Of a DNA stretch of 64,000 bases, positions 48,190 to 60,615 are shown one piece after another (position 1 is the first letter of the stretch; each line of letters starts with the position of its first letter). Position numbers and translations under genes: made by a program. The DNA is from Notolepis coatsorum. Taxonomy: Eukaryota > Chordata > Actinopteri > Aulopiformes > Paralepididae. The notes below the pieces were generated by a model. That model made no database searches and was not told the DNA's origin. It saw only the letters and a list, made by a program, of their open reading frames with translations. The DNA lies in the NCBI GenBank assembly GCA_963971535.1, contig OZ020592.1, positions 129,406,180 to 129,470,179 on the forward strand. Direction: 5' to 3'.

Positions 48190-48583
48190 AAGGGATAGTG
48201 TTTGGTACCGTTCATATGTGAACCGATACCGGTACCGGGACCTGTGAATCGATATCGGTACCCAACGGTACCTTTTTTCTGTACTTTAGTCTCTAAAAAT
48301 GTTATCTACCTACCTCAGTTGTAGAAAATAAGTCCAAACTTCAAATAATTTATTATCATTATTATTTATTTAGAACAATTTGTTAATATATATATATATA
48401 TCTGTGTGTATCACGATGCTTCAGTGCCATTGTCTGCATCTAGCTTTGTAAAGTGTAACCACACTTTTCGGCTTGCATTACCGAAATTTGCCACCGGTGG
48501 ATCTCACGTGAATCGGTACTTGGTAGTACCAACGTGATTCGGTCGATACCCTTAAAAGTACCGGATACGGTACCCATCCCCAT
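48190..48583. mobile_element. hAT-like MITE with GGTACC-rich ends
   Basis: The left end (GGGATAGTGTTTGGTACCG) and right end (GGTACCCATCCCC) are approximate inverted repeats, both followed by clusters of CGATACC/GGTATCG. AT-rich centre with a TA run at 48390. Confidence 0.6.
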
Positions 48584-49554
48584 CCTTTTACTGTATGTCC
48601 TATTACATTCTTGGCTGTCATCAACGGTGTTCTTCGCTCCCACCCTGCTCGTTGGAAGTATGCGATTCAACTCGGTTGATGTTAAACGGACAGCAGCTTT
48701 GAGTCAGTGTCAGTAGTGGAGGTCTTAGGAGCATGATGGTTACAGGACAACCTGAAGTTGGACAAGCAAGCTGAGCAAAAAATTATACCCAGAGCCAACA
48801 AGACGCTGGTTGTCCTATGAAAGGTCAAATGCATTTGGGGGTGAACCAGTACAACCTGGTCACAGCGTTTAAAGGAGCACGTCACCCAAAAACGATAATT
48901 TGGATATCAATTACTCACCCTGTGTTGCCTTGGATTCATGAAGATTTATTTCTCTTCCATCATGAACGTAGAATCCAAATTTTTTTTAGAAATACTTGAT
49001 GAACTGGAGCTCATGGAGATTAGGTGTAACAAAAGCAAAACTTCCGTTTACAAACTCTCACAACTTGTGCAGCATAAACCAAGTCTCATTTATCGGTCCA
49101 ACGCTGCCTTCTAATTGGAACGCGTGACTTCCTGGTCTCGACTTCAAGTGGGTCGAAGTCGCGAGGACACCGTTGCTAGGCCACTGGGCAATGTTGCCTT
49201 GAAGCCACCGAGGCAAACCATTTTTTGAATACCGCGACCGTTGGTTCACGTTGTTATGGACTCTTCTCCTGAACACAGAAAACACGGGTTCCATTTGAAG
49301 GAACCATCACTTAACCGGTGACCAGCCTGAACATCTGCTCTCTCTCTCTCCAAAAGGAGCTGTGTCTCAGCTACAGTATGTCAGACATCAAGTTCATGTT
49401 CTTTATTTGTCAAATACACAACAATGCAGGGGCATTGCAGGTAATGACATGTTTGTGTTTCGAGCTCAGACTCAACAGTGCACAATTGAGAAACAATAAT
49501 GAATACAAGAATGGTAACAATAAGTAGTAGTAGTTTTATCTGAATTAAAAAAAT
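48584..49554. other. Mixed degenerate repeats, no gene
   Basis: AAAGGAGCACGTCACCCAAA at 48871 resembles the start of a common fish MITE (from memory), but no matching right end was found. The rest holds no recognisable feature. Confidence 0.4.
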
Positions 49555-49790
49555 AAAATAAAAAATCTAACCCTAACTAACCTTACTGTCATGCACTTGT
49601 CCTAATAAACTAACCTACACTGTAGCACTCAACACTCTGATGAACATTGTTACTCAGCTGATAGAGTTGTATCCTTCCTGATGACCTGTCGTACAGAACT
49701 TGTAAGTCGCTTTGGATAAAAGCGTCAGCTAAATGACTAAATGTAAATGTAAATGTAAATGTAGTAGTAGTAGTAGTAAGATGAAATACA
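49555..49790 (+). mobile_element. 3' tail of L2-like LINE
   Basis: Matches inverted 34430-34600: CTAACCTTACTGTCATGCAC, GCTTTGGATAAAAGCGTCAG, AAATGACTAAATGTAAATG. It ends in a GTA run. Confidence 0.85.
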
Positions 49791-49857
49791 ATTAAATATA
49801 AAATGAGGTAGGATCCAATTAAATAGTCAATTATTTACAGAAAAGGTCTTGCGAGCG

Positions 49858-50160
49858 GCTGGATGGCGCAGCGGACTAAGCACTCGTCACCAACTCAAGT
49901 GACACTGGTATCGAATCCGGCTGTCAGCGGTGCCTCCGGCTTGGCCGGCCGTCATACTGGCTCAATTGGCAGAGTCAGTGGAAGGGAAGCCGGTGGTATT
50001 CTGGTCATTGTAAACAGCGACTCCTACAGGTCGGTCAGGGCGCCTGCACAGCGAGGGAGGAAGATGATGAGGGTAATGTGACCTCCCACACGTTACACCT
50101 CACCAATGAGAGTCCGCGCTGGCAGGTGAAAAGATGCTGCTGGCTGTCTCCTATGTCTCG
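49858..50160 (+). mobile_element. Probable tRNA-derived SINE
   Basis: Head GGATGGCGCAGCGGACTAAGC (A-box-like) and GGTATCGAATCC (B-box-like, 49910-49921). The body ends without a clear tail where the Harbinger-like element begins. Confidence 0.6.
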
Positions 50161-50519
50161 GAGGAAGCATCTGATAGACTTCAGGGCCCTCATGCATCAA
50201 CGTGTTCTACGCACAGATCTGTGCTTACCCTGTGCGTACGATCATTTCTAAGCAAAGAGTGGGATTCATCAACTTCAACTTGAACTTGACTTCGTGCGTA
50301 CATCTACGCACAGGTCAGACCTGGCGTACCTAGCGCCCAGTGGTAGAATATATTATTACAACAAGGAAATGAGCTTCTGTGCATAATAACACTGGCACGT
50401 TCTGTACGAACCGTAGTTCATTATAGTTCATTGTAAAATAGCAACAGTAGTGTAATTATGGTCAAAACCCTATAAATAGCATTTGGAATAATAGATCTTT
50501 CTCTCAGAATGAATGCAGC

Positions 50520-53500
50520 ATGGTTTATATAGCGTTATCGGAATATACGGGGTGTAGTACATCCGGCTTCAACATGGACGGTCGCATTTTACGTAGCTCC
50601 CGTAACCAACGCAACAGAGCAACAACAAAAAAGTACTTTGCGCATTTTCTACTTTCCCTCCTGTGGATTATGGATTTGTACCTGAATTCACAACTCAAGC
50701 AGCAACTCCAGACAGAAGTGGAGGGTAGCGAAAACGTAAATCAGCAGTCCCATTGCGACTTCTACTTGTTAACGGGCACGGAGAGGAAACATCCAGCCTT
50801 CGGAGCCACGGCGATCGACGCAGTACTTACTGCAAATCCGGAACGAAAGAAATTACCCCCGGCAGGCAAGTGTAATAAGAGATCAATGTTTTTATTATAT
50901 CTGCTCATGTCGGGTGACATACATCAGAACCCTGGTCCCGTAATGACACGGAACCAGAGACTACAGCAAGAAGCGATGGAGGTTCCCATCGCGACCAACA
51001 GCATCAACAACGCAACCTGTGGCTACATCCACAGCGCGGGCGGCGAAGCTCCCCCAATGACGCCACAGCAGACGAGCACACGTGAGGCAGTGACGAGAGG
51101 AGGTGAACCGAGGGTCGAAACCATGACGACCATCTCGACGCGGGATGTAAACATCTCGACGCCCGATAGCCGGCTAGCTAGCAGAGCTAACAACGAAAAC
51201 AACCAGGAACGAGTCCTTTGTTGTTCCAGCACGGCGCGGGACCCGACCCCCCCCTCCCCCCTCCTTTGTTGTTCCAGCACGGCGCGGGACCCGACCCCCC
51301 CCTCCCCCCTTCTTTGTTGTTCCAGCACGGCGCGGGACCCGACCCCCCCCTCCCCCCTTCCCACCCACAACAACACAGAGGAACAGATCACAAACGAACA
51401 ATACTTCGAACCTGCCAACATCAATGAAATAACCAACGCCAATGGACTGAACATCTTTCACATTAACATTAACAGCTTAAAAAACAAATTGGATGAAATC
51501 AAACAAATATTCATAAATGGTAAGGCAAACATACTGTGCTTCTCAGAAACTAAGCTTGACGATTCTGTAAAAGATCCAGAGATAGAGATTGAGAACTACT
51601 CAATAATCAGGAATGATAGGAACAAACATGGAGGTGGTGTCTGTATGTACATACACAAGGACACCAAATTCATCAACAGAAATGACCTGAATCATAAATC
51701 AATTGAAACTGTATGGGTGGAAATCCTATTCGAAAGGGCGAAATCCCTACTGGTTGGCACAGTCTACAGGCCGCCAGATCATAGTGGCTTTTATGATACA
51801 CTGGATGGGTGTTTAGCTGGAGTTGAGGATGTAGACAAAATTCTTATTGGAGACTGGAACACGGATATGCAACGAAAAGATGCACCCGTCTTCAAGGCCT
51901 TCAGTAGGTTTTGTGATCTGCATGGCCTCAGCCAGCTAATCACCCAACCCACACGTGTATGTGAATCAACTCAGACTACCATTGACCTCATTCTGACCTC
52001 CGACAAGTCCAAGATCTCAAATAAAGGGGTTATAGCATGTGGGTTAAGTGATCATTATATGATATTCTGTACCCGAAAAAAACTAAAACAAAAGGCTGGC
52101 TGCCACAAAACAGTCACATCTAGAGACCTCAAAACCTACTCTAGCGAGGCCTTCAACCTTGAACTGGAGAGTCTGGACTGGTCAGATGAACTCAATGGTA
52201 CACTGGTTGACGAAACATGGCTTGGTTTCAAAACCAAATTCTCAGCAATACTAAACGACATGGCCCCCCTAAGAACCACCAGGGTAAAAAATCGCGCTGA
52301 GCCGTGGATGCACTCCGAAATACTGGCCGCTATGAAAACCAGAGACAAAAAATGCTCTGAGTTTCGTAAAAGTCAGTCAAAGCTTACTAAAAGCACGAGC
52401 AGTGAACTCCAAGCCCACGTGACTGAACTCAAACTAGAAAGAAACAGACTAAGAAACGACGTAAACTCCATGATCAAAACTGCAAAAAAGAATTTCATCA
52501 ATGACAAAACTGAGGAAAACAAAAACAAACCACGTGAACTTTGGAAATTACTCAATAATCAACTAGGATGCAGTAAAAAACTTAAAACCAGATTCTCAAA
52601 CATAAACATAAAAACGGACAACACGCTCATCACAGACAAGCTGGATGTAGCCAATTACTTAAACATTTTCTTCACAAACATAGCCACAACACTGGTAAAC
52701 AAACTACCCTCCCACTCAGGGCTTTATGGGGTAGAACACATAGTAGCTTACTACAAAAACCTAGGGGTCCGCAAGGACGACTTCAAGCTGGAAATGGTAA
52801 CAACAGATGAGGTACTCAATAAACTGAGCGCCCTCCAACCTAACAAGGCCACTGGCCATGACAACATCCCCTCCAAATTCCTCAGAGACTCAGCAGCCGC
52901 CATCACACCAATCATCACACACATAATAAACCTCTCCATAAAACAGGGACACGTCCCCAAGGACTTCAAAATTGCGAGGGTGACCCCTCTGCACAAAAAG
53001 GGCAGCAAATTAGACCCAGGCAACTACCGCCCTGTTTCTATTCTCACCTCCATCTCGAAAGTCATGGAAAAAATAGTCTACGAACAGGTCGAAAAGTACC
53101 TAGCGGAAAAAAATCTAATCTACGAATTCCAATCTGGCTTCAGAACATCCCACTCCACTGACACATGCCTTCTCTATTTGAATGACCACATCAAACAAGA
53201 GGTGGACGCAGGCAAATACTGCGGCATGGTCATGCTGGACCTACAAAAGGCGTTTGACACGGTCAATCACTCCATTCTGATTGACAAGCTAAAAGCAATT
53301 GGTTTTGATAGTCTATCAGTGAGCTGGATGCAATCCTACCTTGAGGGGAGGGAACAGATGGTGGAGGTAAACGGTACCCTATCCCCCCCCCTCACAGTGA
53401 GCTGTGGTGTTCCACAAGGAAGCATACTAGGACCGCTACTGTTCCTAATTTATGCAAATGACATGTCGTCAGCTTGTGACTGCAACTTGTTCCTGTTTGC

Positions 53501-54356
53501 GGACGACTCAGCCCTGCTGGTCTCTGACAAGAACAAGTTACAGGTTGAAAAAACCCTCAGCTCGGAACTAGGCAGAATCTGCATATGGCTCGCTGATAAC
53601 AAACTATCATTACACATGGGCAAAACAGAGTCCATTCTCTTCGGTTCAAATAACAAACTCAGCAAGACCGACGGCTTCTCAGTTACAGTGGGTGACAATA
53701 TTGTCACAAGGAAAGATGAAATTACCTACCTGGGTTCCATCCTAGAGGCTAATCTCTCCTGTGACAAAATGGCATCCAATGTAATAAAAAAAGTCAACCA
53801 ACGAACTCGATTCTTGTACCGGATCTCCTCTCTGGTAAACAAGAACACCCTGAAGACTCTGGCAGGAGCACTCATTCAGGGGTACTACGACTATGTTTGC
53901 ACCTCATGGTACCAAAGCACCTCAAAGGCGCTAAAAACAAAATTACAAACATCTCAAAACAAACTGGTCAGACTACTGCTTGACCTTACTCCTAGAACCC
54001 ACCTCACCCCTGCCCACTTTGACAACCTAGGATGGCTTAGAGTAGACGACAGAGTACAACAACTTGCAATGGGCCTGGTCTACAAGATACACTACACGAC
54101 CAAGGTACCCATGTACATGTCAAAATACTTCCCAAAGGTCAGTGAATACCACGATCACAACACCAGAGGGAGCTCCACAAATCATGTTAAACCCAGATTC
54201 GGCTCAAATAAGGGACTAAACACGTTTCGCAATTATGCCACATCAATGTGGAACGCCCTACCCAAAGCTGTAAAGGAATGTGGATCACTACCCACTTTCA
54301 AAACCTCTCTCAAGGGACACCTACGGGAGACTGCAATTCAACACTGGCCCCTGTAA
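50520..54356 (+). CDS. LINE ORF with 2A-like motif, endonuclease and RT, intact
   Basis: The frame has 1278 codons without interruption. Residues 1-120 are basic. Residues 121-140 end in SGDIHQNPGP, a 2A-like ribosome-skipping motif. A variable linker contains LCCSSTARDPTPPSPL three times (51216-51359). The endonuclease follows (LNIFHININSLKNK, LCFSETKLD, GDWNTDM, GLSDHYM). The RT has RVTPLHKKGSK, NYRPVSIL, SGFRTSHSTDT, LDLQKAFDTVNH, GVPQGSILGP and catalytic FADD at residues 993-996. The C-terminal domain ends near MWNALPKAVKE. The true start may be the internal Met at residue 19 (MDGRILRSSRNQ). It could encode an active retrotransposase. Confidence 0.93.
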   Translation: MVYIALSEYTGCSTSGFNMDGRILRSSRNQRNRATTKKYFAHFLLSLLWIMDLYLNSQLKQQLQTEVEGSENVNQQSHCDFYLLTGTERKHPAFGATAIDAVLTANPERKKLPPAGKCNKRSMFLLYLLMSGDIHQNPGPVMTRNQRLQQEAMEVPIATNSINNATCGYIHSAGGEAPPMTPQQTSTREAVTRGGEPRVETMTTISTRDVNISTPDSRLASRANNENNQERVLCCSSTARDPTPPSPLLCCSSTARDPTPPSPLLCCSSTARDPTPPSPLPTHNNTEEQITNEQYFEPANINEITNANGLNIFHININSLKNKLDEIKQIFINGKANILCFSETKLDDSVKDPEIEIENYSIIRNDRNKHGGGVCMYIHKDTKFINRNDLNHKSIETVWVEILFERAKSLLVGTVYRPPDHSGFYDTLDGCLAGVEDVDKILIGDWNTDMQRKDAPVFKAFSRFCDLHGLSQLITQPTRVCESTQTTIDLILTSDKSKISNKGVIACGLSDHYMIFCTRKKLKQKAGCHKTVTSRDLKTYSSEAFNLELESLDWSDELNGTLVDETWLGFKTKFSAILNDMAPLRTTRVKNRAEPWMHSEILAAMKTRDKKCSEFRKSQSKLTKSTSSELQAHVTELKLERNRLRNDVNSMIKTAKKNFINDKTEENKNKPRELWKLLNNQLGCSKKLKTRFSNINIKTDNTLITDKLDVANYLNIFFTNIATTLVNKLPSHSGLYGVEHIVAYYKNLGVRKDDFKLEMVTTDEVLNKLSALQPNKATGHDNIPSKFLRDSAAAITPIITHIINLSIKQGHVPKDFKIARVTPLHKKGSKLDPGNYRPVSILTSISKVMEKIVYEQVEKYLAEKNLIYEFQSGFRTSHSTDTCLLYLNDHIKQEVDAGKYCGMVMLDLQKAFDTVNHSILIDKLKAIGFDSLSVSWMQSYLEGREQMVEVNGTLSPPLTVSCGVPQGSILGPLLFLIYANDMSSACDCNLFLFADDSALLVSDKNKLQVEKTLSSELGRICIWLADNKLSLHMGKTESILFGSNNKLSKTDGFSVTVGDNIVTRKDEITYLGSILEANLSCDKMASNVIKKVNQRTRFLYRISSLVNKNTLKTLAGALIQGYYDYVCTSWYQSTSKALKTKLQTSQNKLVRLLLDLTPRTHLTPAHFDNLGWLRVDDRVQQLAMGLVYKIHYTTKVPMYMSKYFPKVSEYHDHNTRGSSTNHVKPRFGSNKGLNTFRNYATSMWNALPKAVKECGSLPTFKTSLKGHLRETAIQHWPL

Positions 54357-54930
54357 ATATCCTAACCCAACCCCCTCCAATGTACAGTCATTTACCTAGT
54401 ATGGTTTTGTCAATAGTTCAATGTACAATTGTGTTTGTTTGTACAGTGTCTCCTCCCCCCCCCCCCTCAATGTACAGTGTTACTTGTTTATACAGTGTGC
54501 CCCCCGCCCCCCCCCCCCCCCCCCCCCCCAACCACCTCCAATGTAAATTACCCAGTATGGTTGTCAATATCCCAATGTACCCAACCCCCCCCACCCAACC
54601 TCCTCCAATGTACAGTTTCTACGTCAAATGTATATACTCCCTTTTCTTGACTCCTTCTGTATCACAAACAGTACTGTATTTGCAAATCTGGTATGTCATA
54701 AATGTATAGATGTAGCAGTACTGACTATCTGTATGTCATGTATGTCATATATGTCTATATGAATTGAAAATGGGGGACCCTGATGGAAACAAGACAAACG
54801 TCTTTCTCAGGTCTGCATCCCCTTAACAATTGTATGTATTGAGCCGTACTGTATTGTACCCGTTCTGCAATCTGTTAAATAAAGTTTTCATTCATTCATT
54901 CATTCATTCATTCATTCATTCATTCATTCG
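50520..54930 (+). mobile_element. Full-length-looking LINE (CR1/L2 group)
   Basis: One intact ORF (50520-54356), then a 3' UTR with C-runs (54455-54470, 54500-54528) and repeated AATGTACAGT motifs. AATAAA is at about 54879 and a terminal (ATTC)n at 54888-54929. The 5' limit inside the Harbinger-like DNA is uncertain. Confidence 0.85.
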
Positions 54931-54954
54931 TAGGCTACTGACTGACTGCGCTCC

Positions 54955-55085
54955 GCGTAGCTTGATTGATTGATTGATTGAAAAGTTTATTAACAGATTG
55001 CAGAATGGGTACAGTACAGTACAGCTCAGTACATACAATTGTTAATTGGGGATGCAGACCAACTTCCGTCATGTTTACATCAGGG
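54955..55085 (-). mobile_element. Short inverted copy of the same LINE 3' end
   Basis: It begins with (GATT)n and is then the reverse complement of about 54770-54885 (CAGATTGCAGAATGGGTACA, GGGGATGCAGACC, GGGTCCCCCATTT). This is a heavily 5'-truncated copy placed tail-to-tail with the long one. Confidence 0.87.
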
Positions 55086-56214
55086 TCCCCCATTTCCAAT
55101 TCATCATAAATCATAAAGCTCAACTCGTTATTATTCTGCGCAGACCGCAGAAACACGGGAACGTTTTGATTATATTTAAAAGGCTTTACGTTAAACGAAA
55201 CAAGTGGAACTTCGAAGCTGTAAGCAGAATACAAGGCATATGAATATAGTGTTCTTCCCCCTTTTTACTGTATAAGAAAGAATAGACAACGCATTGCAAT
55301 GACACTATAGTGGACAGACTATGTATATGATGGGATTCAAGTTCGCGTTTTTGTTGCTCATAGGCATGCTGTCAGAGTATGATATCTTAATCAAACATTC
55401 TAGAACATTTGTCGTCACAGATCATGTCCTAATAGAACATAGGCTATGGCATGGATCGTGATATTGTGTGGACTGTTATTATTACTGTACACCGGTACCA
55501 CCCATTGCGACAACAGCCTTGTGAGTCCCGCACACAAACATGATGGAATTCAAGTTCATGTATTGAAAGGCAGGCTATCATACATGCAGTGAGATTCATT
55601 GTTCTTGTATATGCTCTCGTATTATATTGTTTATATAGGCTACCCAATACTGACATCAAAATAGATTGTAGTATGCCTCTAGAAATTATATGCAGCAGGT
55701 AGAAGATTGACGGGGGATCCATCGCGATTTGGAATCAAATTGAGGAGAACTTTAATCCCTGGGGTATTAATCAAACAACACGGGAAAAGGCAGTCATATT
55801 CCAGCGCGGTCTTTATTAGCCGACAACAAAATAGATGCCTCTAAAAATCATATAGCCAATCGAACACAACTAATAAAGGCATTCATATTACAGCACGGTT
55901 ATAATGACACACAACCAACGCCAAACAGTGGTCAACGAACGGTCTTTATTAGTATTTTGAGCTGTCCAGGCAGAATTGCAGCAATGGTCTTAGGGAGCCG
56001 TTGATATCTGACATCACCGTTTACAAGTCCGCCTTTTATTTATCCCACAATACGCGATAGTGTCTTCTTGGTTCGACAGCAGTGAATTCTCCGTGGAGTT
56101 TCTCAGTGTCCCGCTCGGGTCCGTCCATTATTTCACATCCCATGGGGGGTGTTTCCTCATTTTCATGACCATATATGGATAATCATGCACGAGCATTGAC
56201 GGTAGAACAAAGTG
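55086..56214. other. Interior of Harbinger-like element or host DNA
   Basis: AT-rich, with a near-repeat GGCAGTCATATTCCAGCGCGG (55788) and GGCATTCATATTACAGCACGG (55877). No protein motif was found on either strand. Confidence 0.5.
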
Positions 56215-56358
56215 GTATTCATCAACACGGAGGACCATAGAGCCTGCGTACGCACGTGTGATGAATGCCGACTTCCCTGTGCGTGCGCTAGTTCTACATT
56301 CCGTGCTTACGTGTGGAAGTAGGTCAAGTTCTACGTCCACGTTGATGCATGAGGGCCC

Positions 56359-56559
56359 AGGGCTCCCTAGGCCGACCAGTGGGGGGCACATGCAAGCAAC
56401 AACCAGGAAGGGGAGGGGGGAATTGGCATAACGACTAAATTGGGATGGGAGAAAAACACAGAAAAACAGGAGGAGAAAAAGTGGATAAAAAAAAAAAAGG
56501 GTCTTGCATAAAAGTGTATGTGCATATTAAGGTGCAGAGCTATCTCCTGTTATTGTCCT
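56359..56559. other. Spacer
   Basis: A-run at 56488-56499. No feature. Confidence 0.5.
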
Positions 56560-56722
56560 TGTTCAGGACTCTTGTGGCTTGTGGGAAAAAGTTGTCTCTG
56601 AACCTGCTGGTTCTGGTGCGGATGCTCCGGTAGTGTTTGCCAGACGGTAGCAGAGTGAACAGTTTGTGACTCGGGTGACTGTGGTCTCTGATAATGGTGT
56701 GTCTCTGGTAATGTAAATGCAC
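56560..56722 (-). mobile_element. LINE C-terminal fragment
   Basis: Minus strand reads LLPSGKHYRSIRTRTSRFR and DNFFPQATRVLN, the same block as the LINE 3' fragment at 37430-38115. Confidence 0.7.
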
Positions 56723-57235
56723 ACCATTGGCATGCGACCCCCAGTGCTAAGGCTGTAACCCTAATCGGTTTTGATGATCATTTGTATTCATGCATGTCGT
56801 CTATTGATTTTGTTCCTGTCGTGATATGGCTTTATTAGCAATGCAAGCACTTCAGATGGTATCCATCCGTCTGCAACATGAGCGTAAACAAACGTTGAAC
56901 TCTGCTGTGTATAATGTCAGACCATCAATGTATTTGCTAGTCACGTCTTATTATACCATCGTATTATATAGGTTCAAATCAGTGTTCAAACCAGTGGAGC
57001 TCGTACACCTCCCACTGGTGTTAGTAATGCATATTATGGGATGCATCCCACACATACACATGTATGTATGTACATATATCATCTTCTTCCCCCCATGTTT
57101 CTTTCACTATTCTTCTGTCACTGTTGTGTCAGCCCACTGTATAGGCAAACAATTATTCTTTCTTCCTGTCCCTCTCTCTCTCTCTCCCTCCATCCCTCCA
57201 TCCATCCATCCCTCTCTATCTCTCGCACGTTGCAT
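56723..57235. other. Intergenic/intronic sequence
   Basis: No recognisable feature except a CT/CCAT-rich stretch at 57170-57225. Confidence 0.5.
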
Positions 57236-57310
57236 TTTACATTTAGTCATTTAGCTGACACTGTTATCCAACGTGACTTACAAACTGTGAACAACAAGTC
57301 AGCAGGAGCG
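57236..57310 (-). mobile_element. Short L2-like LINE tail
   Basis: TTTACATTTAGTCATTTAGC followed by TGACACTGTTATCCAACGTG, the inverse of the tail at 49690-49755. Confidence 0.75.
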
Positions 57311-57474
57311 GTACAACTCTGGCAGTGGCATTGTTTATCAAATAGTATTGAGTGCATAGTAGTATATACATATTAGCATAGTAGTAAATACATATTAGCC
57401 TAGTAAAACACAGTAAGAGGGTTGGTCACACGTGTGGCCATTTCACACAAACAACCATCAACAACTCTCTCACT

Positions 57475-57740
57475 GGGCGACAGTGGTTCGGGAGGTAGAG
57501 CAGTCGTCTGGCAATCCGTAGGTACCCGGTTTGATTCCCGCTCCTCCCGGGCAGGATGTCGATGTGTCCTTGAGCAAGACACTTAACCCATAATTGCTCC
57601 CGATGAGCAGGTTGGCACCTTGCATGGTTGCCTCTGCCGTCGGTGTGTGAATGTGTGAGTGAATGGGTAAAATGTGAGGAACAGATTCTAAAGCGCTTTG
57701 GATAAAAGCTGCTATATAAAAAAGCAGCCATTTACCATCT
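57475..57740 (+). mobile_element. tRNA-derived SINE
   Basis: A box AGTGGTTCGGGAGGTAGAGC, B box GGTTTGATTCC at about 57527-57537, body TGTCCTTGAGCAAGACACTT, tail AAAGCGCTTTGGATAAAAGC. It is the longer relative of the copy at 46665. Confidence 0.88.
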
Positions 57741-58233
57741 CTCAACTTTTATTTATTGCTCTCTATCCCTCCATCCCTCTGTTCCTACCCCTACTGCTCT
57801 CCCCCTCCGTTCCGTGACCCTCCGCTCCGCACCTCCGTTAACCCTCTCCCCATCCCTCTGTTATTCTGGTTAATAGTTCTGCTGCTGTGACTGGGTCTGA
57901 GAGCCGCTCCATCTCTCCACCGCTCCATCTCTCAACCCCCCATTCCTCATCCCCCCATTCCACATAACTACAGTATTATTCTCTCTTCCTCCGTATTTCT
58001 GTCTATCCCACCTTTTTTCTCTCTACTGAGCTTCACCTCCACTACATCTCCCCATTTCTACCCCTTCTCTCTCCATTCTCTACATCACCCCCCCCCCCCC
58101 CCCTCTCTCTCTCACTCCCTCACTCCCTGGTGTTCCCGAAGCAGTGCATCCAGCCATTTATCCATATGTCCCTTGCTCCCTCGCTCCATCCATCCCTCCC
58201 TCCATCTATCCATCTATCCATCCATCCATCCAT
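57741..58233. repeat. C/T-rich low-complexity sequence
   Basis: Degenerate CT/CCCT sequence with a C-run at 58088-58103 and short CCAT runs. No gene. Confidence 0.7.
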
Positions 58234-58740
58234 TCTTCACAATCAATTATTGTCTTCCTCTCTCTCCCACAACTCTTTCTATCTCCTTCTTATTCTTTTT
58301 TCTGTGCCATGCTACTACGAAACATGTATCCTTCTCATTCCATCCATCCATCCAACCATCCAACCATCCATACATCCATACATCCATTCATCCATATATC
58401 CATCCATCCATCCATCAATCCATCAATCCATCCATCCATCCATCCATCCATCCATCCATCCATCCATCCATATATCCAACCATCCATACATCCATCCATC
58501 CATCCATCCATCCATCCATCCATCCATCCATCCATCCATCCATCCATCCATCCATCCATCCATCCATCCATCCATCCATCCATCCATCCATCCATCCATC
58601 CATCCATCCATCCATCCATCCATCCAGCCTTCACAACCAATTATTGTCTTCCTCTCCCTCCCACAACTCTTTCTCTCCCTCTTATTATTTTTTTCCTGTG
58701 CCATGCTACTATGAAACCGTTACCCCCCTCCTTCTCATCC
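58234..58740. repeat. (CCAT)n array between 90-bp direct repeats
   Basis: CTTCACAATCAATTATTGTC at 58236 and CTTCACAACCAATTATTGTC at 58628 start two 90-bp copies. Between them lie about 70 CCAT units with TATA/CATA interruptions. Each copy is preceded and followed by CCAT. Confidence 0.93.
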
Positions 58741-58859
58741 CATCCATCCATCCATCCTTCCACTCACTTCCATTGTTTGGGAGTACCAAACTAAATGTAG
58801 TTCTATACGAGTCTAGCATACGATCGTACAGCAGCTGGGTTGTAGTTAAATACAATTTC

Positions 58860-59100
58860 ATTTTGAACCTTTATTTAAACTCGAAAAGCAACTGAGGTTT
58901 CCCTCATTTACAGTCACATTGAGTGTACAGACAGAAATAAACAAAGAAAAGGCATATAAAATCAGACAGAATATAAAATCAGAACAATAAGACAACAAGG
59001 CGAGACAAAGGTAAGGATAACAATCAATTAAAACATGTACAACTTGATTGACAAAGGTTGGAGATCAATGCTTTAATCTCTGCAACAGAGGGGATAATGT
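58860..59100 (-). mobile_element. LINE 3' fragment
   Basis: AACCTTTATTTAAACTCGAA and AGGTTTCCCTCATTTACAGTC match 28567-28620, the 3' end of the LINE family at 28556-29200. The 3' UTR continues to about 59100. Confidence 0.7.
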
Positions 59101-60138
<1,038 letters not shown>

Positions 60139-60450
60139 TCTGTAAAAAATGTTCCTGAGTGCCGTATTGCATTTATAAGTCTCTCTCTCTGGAAATACTT
60201 CTAGGACCCCATCTATCCATCCCTCCCTCACTCCACCTCCCTTTCCCCCCCTCCAATCTCTATCCTGTCCTCTCTCTCCATTCCTCTCTCAGAGATGTGC
60301 CACTGTGAAAATAAACTGGCTCTCAGCTATTCAAACCCCACAGCCCCTTCATCCAACCCCCTTCCATCCCTCACTCAGTACCTCCATAGCTCTCCCTCTA
60401 CCACCCCCCATTCTCTCTTTCACCCTGCATACATCCCTGTCTCTCTTACT

Positions 60451-60615
<165 letters not shown>

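Larger units (their letters stand above)
50184..56358. mobile_element. Harbinger-like element termini around a LINE
   Basis: GGGCCCTCATGCATCAACGT at 50184 recurs inverted at 56339-56358, with CTACGCACA/GTACGCAC-type sequence inside both ends. The interior is mostly the LINE at 50520-54930. No Harbinger transposase was found, so it is probably a non-autonomous copy. Family from memory. No target duplication was resolved. Confidence 0.6.
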
